NCBI GenBank assembly: GCA_904420235.1
Contig: CAJFUS010000167.1
Coordinates: forward strand, 1-10,859
Source of the DNA: Candidatus Neoanaerotignum tabaqchaliae
Lineage (GTDB): Bacteria; Bacillota; Clostridia; Lachnospirales; Anaerotignaceae
Length of the DNA stretch: 10,859 bases
Direction of reading: 5' to 3'
Shown: positions 5,565-10,859 of the stretch, in pieces
Layout of the letters: each line of letters opens with the position of its first letter
Numbering within the stretch: the first letter of the stretch is position 1
Program-made: the position numbers and the translations under genes
The notes under the pieces: generated by a model
What the model saw: the letters and a program-made list of their open reading frames with translations, nothing else
Databases searched by the model: none
Told to the model about the DNA's origin: nothing

Positions 5565-6464
5565 TTAAAACCCTTTCTGTTTTTTCAAAATCCTAACTCC
5601 TGTATCCGTAGCGGCAAGGCCTGCTTTACTTGTTTCTTTTATAGCCGCCGGCATAAGAGAGCCTATCTCGCCCATAGCGTCTATAACCTCGTCCGCCGGT
5701 ATAACACTTTTAATTCCGGCCATAGACATATCTGCCGCCATAACTGCGTTCATGGCGCCGAAAGAGTTTCTTTTAACACAAGGCACCTCAACAAGGCCGG
5801 CAACAGGGTCGCAGGCAAGGCCCAGCATATTTTTAAGGGCTAACGCCGCCGCGTTCATAACCATGTCGGCGCTTTGCCCCATAAGATATGCCAACGCCGC
5901 CGCTGCCATAGCTGCCGCAGAGCCTATTTCTGCCTGACAGCCTCCCTGAGCTCCGGCAATGCTTGCTCTTTGGGCTATAATCTCGCCAACTCCGGCCGAA
6001 ACATAAAGCGCCTCGGCTATTTTTTCGTCAGAAACGTTAAACCTTTCGGCAAAGGGTATAAGCACGCCGGGCATAACACCGCACGAGCCGGCAGTTGGGG
6101 CAGCTACTATGCACTTCATACAGGCATTGGACTCCGCTATGGCCATAGCCGTATACATAACCTTGTTGGCAAATTCCCCGCATAAAGTTTCTCCTGATAC
6201 AGCCGTTCCTTCGGAGCCGCCTTCAGTTCCGTATTTTTTTAAAAGCTCACTGTCGCCCCCAACAAGGCCGCTGGCCGATTTTAAAGAAGGACTGTGGTTA
6301 TTATATGAATTTTTCATAGCTTCCCAAAGTTTAAGCATTTCACCAAAAGATTTGTCTCTCGACACGTCTCTTTCTGACATATCCTCATAAAGTATAACCT
6401 CAAAAAGGCTTTGATTTTTTTCATTAGCCATTTTAACAATGCTATCAAGGCTTTTAAATCCCAT
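5565..6464 (-). CDS. sdaAA: L-serine dehydratase, iron-sulfur-dependent, alpha subunit
   Basis: A 299-residue catalytic subunit that, with SdaAB, deaminates L-serine to pyruvate and ammonia using an oxygen-sensitive [4Fe-4S] cluster as Lewis acid. The likely cluster ligands are C176 (GAQGGCQAE), C218 and C229 (GLACDPVAGLVEVPC), by comparison with Legionella L-serine dehydratase. Other family motifs are KSASGLVGGD (62-71), CIVAAPTAGSCGVMPG (118-133) and the long alanine-rich helices that follow. Four further cysteines (C95, C115, C118, C128) are present. The length is normal and no residue appears to be missing. The ATG at 6464 has AGGGAG 8 nt upstream and lies 5 nt after the sdaAB stop, so the pair is one operon with SdaAB first, as in many Firmicutes. 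Confidence 0.96.
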   Translation of the reverse strand: MGFKSLDSIVKMANEKNQSLFEVILYEDMSERDVSRDKSFGEMLKLWEAMKNSYNNHSPSLKSASGLVGGDSELLKKYGTEGGSEGTAVSGETLCGEFANKVMYTAMAIAESNACMKCIVAAPTAGSCGVMPGVLIPFAERFNVSDEKIAEALYVSAGVGEIIAQRASIAGAQGGCQAEIGSAAAMAAAALAYLMGQSADMVMNAAALALKNMLGLACDPVAGLVEVPCVKRNSFGAMNAVMAADMSMAGIKSVIPADEVIDAMGEIGSLMPAAIKETSKAGLAATDTGVRILKKQKGF

Positions 6465-6469
6465 TATAT

Positions 6470-7144
6470 CTACTCCCTGTCTCTTTTATAAATATCAACA
6501 TAAGTCACTTCACGTATATCGTCAAAGCCCTTAATTCCGTCTATTATTCGTTTCTCAACGGATTTGTCTATCTCCATAACCATTATGGCGTTTCCGCCTC
6601 TCTTTACTCTGCAAAGATTTATAGTGGCTATATTAACATTGTTAAAAGCCAAAAATGTGGCAACCTTGGCCGCAAAACCTGGCCTATCTGTGCTTTCAAC
6701 AATAAGCGTTGGATACTCGCCTGAAAAATGCATTTCAACGCCGTTTACAAAATCAACGCAAATTCTTCCGCCGCCTACTGACGATGCTTGAATCTCGGAT
6801 ATTTTGCCGCTTTTTCCCCTAAGCCTTATAAGAGCAGTATTGGGATGCACAAAATTAAGAGTTACGGGTTTGAAACTATACTTAATTTTAGCCTTATCGG
6901 CTATTTCTCTGCTTTGTGATATTCTCTCGTCGTCAGTGTTCATTCCCATAAGTCCGCTTAATATGGCCTTATCCGTTCCATGTCCAACACCGGTATCGGC
7001 AAATGAGCCATGAAGCATTATTTCGGCTTCTTCAATTTCCTCTCCAAGTATGTTCCTCGCAGCCAATCCTATTCTTACGGCTCCGGCTGTATGTGAACTT
7101 GATGGGCCCACCATTACCGGCCCAAGTATATCAAATATATTCAT
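6470..7144 (-). CDS. sdaAB: L-serine dehydratase, iron-sulfur-dependent, beta subunit
   Basis: A 224-residue partner of SdaAA. Residues 1 to about 140 form the beta domain with the conserved GPSSSHTAGAVRIG (13-26), LHGSFADTGVGHGTD (44-58) and the SSVGGGRI segment (121-128). Residues about 146-222 are an ACT domain (PTLIVESTDRPGFAAKVATF onward), which is common in the beta subunit of this enzyme class and usually senses an amino acid. Whether serine is the ligand here is inference. The ATG at 7144 has AGAGGTG 6 nt upstream. It is the first gene of the two-gene sda operon. Confidence 0.95.
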   Translation of the reverse strand: MNIFDILGPVMVGPSSSHTAGAVRIGLAARNILGEEIEEAEIMLHGSFADTGVGHGTDKAILSGLMGMNTDDERISQSREIADKAKIKYSFKPVTLNFVHPNTALIRLRGKSGKISEIQASSVGGGRICVDFVNGVEMHFSGEYPTLIVESTDRPGFAAKVATFLAFNNVNIATINLCRVKRGGNAIMVMEIDKSVEKRIIDGIKGFDDIREVTYVDIYKRDRE

Positions 7145-7193
7145 ATAGCACCTCTTAAAACCAAAAAGTAAAGCACAATATTATACTTCAAAC

Positions 7194-7222
7194 ATTTTAT
7201 ATTATATTTTCCCATGTTACAA
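7194..7222 (-). promoter_or_regulatory. Candidate promoter of sdaAB-sdaAA
   Basis: On the minus strand TTGTAA (7222-7217), 17-nt spacer, TAAAAT (7199-7194), giving a leader of about 45 nt. Perfect TATAAT hexamers also occur at minus 7206-7201 and 7185-7180, but without a recognisable -35. No riboswitch-like leader fits in the short space. Confidence 0.4.
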
Positions 7223-7346
7223 TAAAAATATTTTTATACTGTCTTAATAAAAATTCCCGTTTTTATGGCAACACATTATTATGCGCTGATTTTTTAGGCC
7301 CTAATTGTCTGCGCCGGCCTTAAATCTTTTTACCTTAAAAATATAG

Positions 7347-7415
7347 AAGGGAAGAAATTCAAATAACTTACATTTATGTATTGCTGCACATTTCAGTTAT
7401 TCGAACTCTTCCCTT
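7347..7415. terminator. Long imperfect stem-loop after the ABC operon
   Basis: The left arm 7347-7368 (AAGGGAAGA...AATAACT) pairs with the right arm 7395-7415 (AGTTATT...TCTTCCCTT) over about 19 of 21 positions, with small internal mismatches and a 26-nt loop. It starts about 30 nt past the stop of the downstream ABC gene in its reading direction and is followed on the minus strand by TCTATATTTTT and on the plus strand by ATTTTAATTT. The most likely role is termination of the exporter operon. Confidence 0.65.
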
Positions 7416-7446
7416 ATTTTAATTTAAACAATTTAATTTACAATAT

Positions 7447-9231
7447 TTACTCAAACTGACTGTAATAAAGAGTGGCATAGGCTCCCTTCTTTTTAAGCAG
7501 TTCCTTATGATTGCCCTGCTCTATAATGTTTCCATTCTCCATAAATAATATGGTGTCGGCATCCCTTATTGTAGACAGCCTATGGGCGATAACAAAGCTG
7601 GTTCGTCCTTTCATCAGCTTTTTCATTGCTTTGCCGATTTCAACTTCCGTTCTGGTATCCACGCTGGAGGTGGCCTCATCAAGAATAATTATAGGCGGGT
7701 CGCACAAAAACACTCGGGCTATTGTAATAAGCTGTTTTTGTCCGGCAGACAGGTTTGACGCCTCATTATCAAGCATAGTGTCATAGCCTTTGGGCATTGT
7801 ACGGATAAAGTAATCCACCTTAGCTGCTTTGGCCGCCTCAATAATCTCCTCGCGGGTTGCATCGGGCTTGCTGTACGCTATGTTTTCGGCTACGGTTTCG
7901 CTGAACAGCCATGTATCCTGAAGGACCATTCCGAAATTCTTCCTCAGGCCGCTTCTTGACATTTCGGCGGCGTTCACTCCGTCTAAAGTTATTTTACCGC
8001 TGTTTACCTCATAAAATCTCATCAAAAGATTAACCAATGTTGTTTTTCCCGCTCCGGTGCTGCCCACCACGGCTATTTTTTGCCCTGGCTTTGCCTCAAA
8101 GCTTATATCTTTCATAAGCAGATAATCCGGATTATAGCCAAAGCTTACATGATTAAAGGCTATATTTCCCTTGGCGCCCTCTAAAACAGCCGGTTTTAAT
8201 GGGTCCGGAATTTCCTCTTCATCGTCAAGCAGCTCAAATGTTCGTTTTGCCGAGGCTAATGCCGACTGCAATGAGTTAACCATAAAAGAGGCTTCCGTAA
8301 GCGGCTCGGCCGTTTGGTTAACGTATTGGAAAAAGGCCTGAACAACACCAATCGTCATTGTTCCGTTCAGCATCGCTCTGCCCGCTATAATAGCAATAAC
8401 AACATTGGCCAGCCTTGTAAGCAGACGTATTAAAGGATTTACGCAGTTGGTTAAAAAGTCCGCTTTTTGGTTGGCGGCTCTGTTTTTCTCAGCCGCCGCT
8501 GTTACCTGCTCCAAACTTTCAGCCTCATGGTTATAGGCCTTAATTACATTTCGTCCGTCGTAATACTCCTCTACTATACCCGTCAGTTCTCCTATGGTTT
8601 CCTGACGCTTTTCGGCACAGCTTAAATTCTTTTGGGCTACCGTTTTTGTTATTATCATGCTTATGGCCATAAAAACCAAAAATATACATGTTAAAGGCAC
8701 ACTGTAATAGAACATAACAATAAGCGAGCCTATAATTGTGCCTATGGCCACTATCAGCTTAAGCAAACCGGTTTGAAGAACCTCCGCTATTTTATCCAAG
8801 TCGCTGGTAACACGGCTTAGTATCTCTCCGGCTTTGTTTTGGTCAAAAAATCTAAGTGGCAAACGGTTTAATTTGCGCGCTATCTGATTTCTCAGCTCCA
8901 AGTTAAGGCTTTCGGCCACACTTGCCATCAGATACGACTGCAAATAATAGAAAATCCATGTAAATAAATATTGCAGGCTAAGCTGTGTCAGTTCTCTTCC
9001 CATATTAGTCCATGTAATTGAAAATGGCGTGCCATTGTTCCATGCCGCTTGTATGCTCTGCCAAAGATGGTCTATTACTACGGCGCTGTACATCGGATTA
9101 TAAATGCTAAGGCCAATATAAATAACAATAGAAACGGCAACAACACTAAGCCGAATACTCTGACCTTTCATTTGGCTGAACAACCTTACAACGGTTCCGC
9201 GGCTGTTCTGTTTTTTCAAAGTCCTGTTCAT
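7447..9231 (-). CDS. ABC exporter half-transporter, catalytically complete subunit
   Basis: A 594-residue type IV ABC exporter subunit. Residues about 28-310 form the six-helix transmembrane domain, with spans near 29-48, 85-105, 155-198 and 263-300. Residues about 355-594 form the nucleotide-binding domain: Walker A GSTGAGKTT (390-398), Q-loop Q438, signature LSAGQ (494-498), Walker B IIILDE with catalytic E519, D-loop SSVD and switch H550 (IAHRLS). Its own Walker B and His are canonical, but its signature has alanine in place of the usual glycine. The start overlaps the preceding gene's stop (ATGA, 4 bp), with GGAGG 10 nt upstream, so the two are translationally coupled. It most resembles the BmrD/TM288-like partner of heterodimeric multidrug exporters. 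The substrate (drug, lipid or peptide) cannot be predicted. Confidence 0.93.
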   Translation of the reverse strand: MNRTLKKQNSRGTVVRLFSQMKGQSIRLSVVAVSIVIYIGLSIYNPMYSAVVIDHLWQSIQAAWNNGTPFSITWTNMGRELTQLSLQYLFTWIFYYLQSYLMASVAESLNLELRNQIARKLNRLPLRFFDQNKAGEILSRVTSDLDKIAEVLQTGLLKLIVAIGTIIGSLIVMFYYSVPLTCIFLVFMAISMIITKTVAQKNLSCAEKRQETIGELTGIVEEYYDGRNVIKAYNHEAESLEQVTAAAEKNRAANQKADFLTNCVNPLIRLLTRLANVVIAIIAGRAMLNGTMTIGVVQAFFQYVNQTAEPLTEASFMVNSLQSALASAKRTFELLDDEEEIPDPLKPAVLEGAKGNIAFNHVSFGYNPDYLLMKDISFEAKPGQKIAVVGSTGAGKTTLVNLLMRFYEVNSGKITLDGVNAAEMSRSGLRKNFGMVLQDTWLFSETVAENIAYSKPDATREEIIEAAKAAKVDYFIRTMPKGYDTMLDNEASNLSAGQKQLITIARVFLCDPPIIILDEATSSVDTRTEVEIGKAMKKLMKGRTSFVIAHRLSTIRDADTILFMENGNIIEQGNHKELLKKKGAYATLYYSQFE

Positions 9232-10859
9232 GCTTCCTGTGCCTCCTTGGTTTGTGATTCATAAATTTCCCTGTAAATCGGGCAGTTTTCCAGCAGCTCA
9301 TTATGAGCGCCTATGCCAACCATGCGTCCTTCGTGCAGAACAACAATTTGATTGGCGTGCTGAATTGTGCTTACCCTTTGGGCAATTATCAATACAGCGG
9401 TGTCTTTTGTTTCCGAAGCCAACGCTTTCCTTAAGGCTGCGTCCGTTTTAAAGTCCAAAGCCGAGAAACTGTCGTCAAATATATAAAGTTCAGGTTTTTT
9501 AACCAACGCTCTGGCAATGGATAAACGCTGTTTCTGTCCGCCGGAGAAATTAGTGCCGCCCTGCGCCACAAACGAGTTAAGTCCGTCCGGCAATGAGCGG
9601 ATAAACTCACCGGCTTGGGCAACATTTGCCGCATGCATTAACTCTATTTCGCCTGCGTCTTTGTTGCTGTATCTAAGATTGCTGGCTATGGTTCCCGAAA
9701 ACAGCCAAGCCTTTTGCTGAACATAGGCTAAGTGGTCTCTTAAATAATGCTGAGTCATTTGCCTAATATCAACACCGTTTAAACATACAGAACCGCTTGT
9801 TACATCATGAAAACGCAGTATAAGCGATGCAACCGTAGACTTGCCGCTGCCTGTTCCGCCAATAATAGCGGTTGTTTCGCCTCTTTTGCATGTAAAGTTC
9901 AAATTACTCAGTGTATCCTCCTCAGCGTCGGCAAAACGGAATGAAACATCTTTAAAAGATAAAACTTCATCATTTTTCTTGTTCGACAAATCAGGATTTT
10001 TATCAACTAAATCCTGTATTTCGGGAGTGTGCTCCAAAACAGCGCGTACACGCTCGCAGCACTCAAGAGCCCTTGGCATTGTAAGAATTACCATCTGCGC
10101 CATCATTAAAAAAAACAGTACTAAAATTGCATATTCTATAACTGCTGTAATATCACCTATTTGAAGTTCACCTGCACTTATGCGACTGCCACTTATCCAG
10201 TAGACAGCCACAATAAATAAATTCACAAATAAAAACGAAAGTCCGTCTAAATTAGCGAAACGGCGATTAGCCTTAATAGAAGTTTCGGCATAATTTAAAA
10301 AGGCCTCCCCCATGCGCTTTTCCTCTTTTTTCTCGTTGTTAAAGGCACGCACAACTCTAACTCCGGTTATATTTTCCAGCAAAATGGTAGTCATTCTGTC
10401 CAACAGCTTTTGCAGCTTTTTAAAGAGCGGAGCGGCGCTTTTCATAATAAACAAAGCTATAATAAAAACAACCGCTACAACAGCCAACAATATAAATCCC
10501 ATTTCAACATCCAAACTGAATGAAAGAGCTAATGCCACAATAAAAATTATAGGAACCGGCAATACCATCTGTATAAAGCTTGTAAGGGCAAATTGGATAG
10601 TTGTAATGTCCGATACTGTACGGGTTGTAACGGAAGCCGTTCCAAACTGCCTGAAATCGTAAATAGAAAGCTTAAGGGATTTTTTATATATTGCCACCCT
10701 CATGTCCTTACCTATCTGTGCCGATAAAGTTGCACAGGCATAGCCGCCTAAAATGGCGCACAGGCTGGAAATAATAGAAGCCGCCGCCATTTTGGCTCCG
10801 GTATTAAGCAGTGTTTCAAAAGAGGTTCCGGAAATTCCTAAGTTAAGCATTTCAGCGGC
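9228..10859 (-). CDS. ABC exporter half-transporter with degenerate ATP site (5' end cut)
   Basis: The reading frame is open to the right edge. An ATG at 10850 exists but has no ribosome binding site and the codons before it (Ala-Ala-Glu) continue the frame, so the true start lies outside; about 35-50 residues including the first membrane span are missing. Numbered from that Met, membrane helices lie near 20-42, 92-137, 205-222 and 233-258, and the nucleotide-binding domain spans about 295-540: Walker A GGTGSGKST (331-339), Q379, signature FSGGQ (435-439), Walker B YIFDD and switch region IIAQRVST. The catalytic glutamate is aspartate (D460) and the switch histidine is glutamine (Q491). This is the degenerate-site subunit of a heterodimeric exporter (BmrC/TM287-like), matching the intact partner encoded just downstream. 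Confidence 0.92.
   Translation of the reverse strand, partial: AAEMLNLGISGTSFETLLNTGAKMAAASIISSLCAILGGYACATLSAQIGKDMRVAIYKKSLKLSIYDFRQFGTASVTTRTVSDITTIQFALTSFIQMVLPVPIIFIVALALSFSLDVEMGFILLAVVAVVFIIALFIMKSAAPLFKKLQKLLDRMTTILLENITGVRVVRAFNNEKKEEKRMGEAFLNYAETSIKANRRFANLDGLSFLFVNLFIVAVYWISGSRISAGELQIGDITAVIEYAILVLFFLMMAQMVILTMPRALECCERVRAVLEHTPEIQDLVDKNPDLSNKKNDEVLSFKDVSFRFADAEEDTLSNLNFTCKRGETTAIIGGTGSGKSTVASLILRFHDVTSGSVCLNGVDIRQMTQHYLRDHLAYVQQKAWLFSGTIASNLRYSNKDAGEIELMHAANVAQAGEFIRSLPDGLNSFVAQGGTNFSGGQKQRLSIARALVKKPELYIFDDSFSALDFKTDAALRKALASETKDTAVLIIAQRVSTIQHANQIVVLHEGRMVGIGAHNELLENCPIYREIYESQTKEAQEA

Larger units (their letters stand above)
7145..7446. other. Intergenic region between the ABC operon and sda operon
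   Basis: A 302-bp spacer between two minus-strand units. It holds the terminator-like stem-loop of the ABC operon (7347-7415) and the sda promoter (7194-7222). In between is a weaker imperfect plus-strand hairpin, GATTT-AGGCC (7288-7300) with GGCCT-AAATC (7316-7326), followed by TTTTTA but with no plus-strand gene to serve, and a 7-bp A/T stem at 7247-7266. No ORF was found. Confidence 0.6.

Noticed and set aside
5752..6390. Several plus-strand ORFs of 61-103 codons antisense to sdaAA
   Set aside because: Shadows of the alanine/glycine-rich sdaAA frame; none has an initiation signal.
7288..7331. Plus-strand terminator-like hairpin (GATTT-AGGCC with GGCCT-AAATC, then TTTTTA)
   Set aside because: Imperfect, with an unequal internal loop, and no plus-strand gene or promoter precedes it; kept only in the spacer description.
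10848..10850. ATG at 10850 as the start of the upstream ABC subunit
   Set aside because: No ribosome binding site, the frame is open to the edge, and the first membrane span expected in the family would be missing.

Overview
The window reads as an ordinary chromosomal segment from an AT-rich, low-GC anaerobic Firmicute, most likely a member of the Clostridia close to the Lachnospiraceae. The signs are strong AGGAGG-type ribosome binding sites, frequent ATA isoleucine codons, sigma-A-like TTGACA/TATAAT promoters, the two-subunit iron-sulfur serine dehydratase of Gram-positive anaerobes, an EFR1-type flavodoxin/ferredoxin fusion, and the MEP isoprenoid pathway (ispE). I see no rRNA, tRNA, CRISPR array, phage gene or insertion sequence.

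Layout, left to right. Positions 1-1638 (minus strand): ispE, then an FCD-type GntR regulator that overlaps it by 1 nt, then the first 13 codons of another gene that runs off the left edge. Positions 1963-2439 (plus): a small four-helix membrane protein made of two DUF2798-like halves. It ends in a terminator shared with the convergent minus-strand pair EFR1 -> bcp (3717-2469), a flavodoxin/2[4Fe-4S] protein followed by a single-cysteine peroxiredoxin. Positions 4070-5116 (plus): a monocistronic class I DAHP synthase, with a strong extended -10 promoter whose start site lies inside a 10-bp inverted repeat. Positions 5117-5564: a gene-poor convergent spacer with four hairpins and a plausible internal promoter, a candidate small-RNA locus. 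Positions 7144-5565 (minus): sdaAB -> sdaAA, serine dehydratase. Positions 10859-7447 (minus): two translationally coupled ABC half-exporters. The upstream one is cut by the right edge and has a degenerate ATP site; the downstream one has an intact catalytic site, so together they look like a heterodimeric BmrC/BmrD- or TM287/288-type exporter.

Functionally these are separate housekeeping and accessory units: isoprenoid precursor synthesis, aromatic amino-acid entry, serine deamination to pyruvate, peroxide defence with a probable low-potential electron carrier, and an exporter of unknown substrate. No defence or otherwise novel multi-gene system is evident. The points most worth checking are the candidate small RNA at about 5273-5469, the palindrome over the DAHP synthase start site, and the pairing of a 1-Cys Bcp with an EFR1 redox protein.
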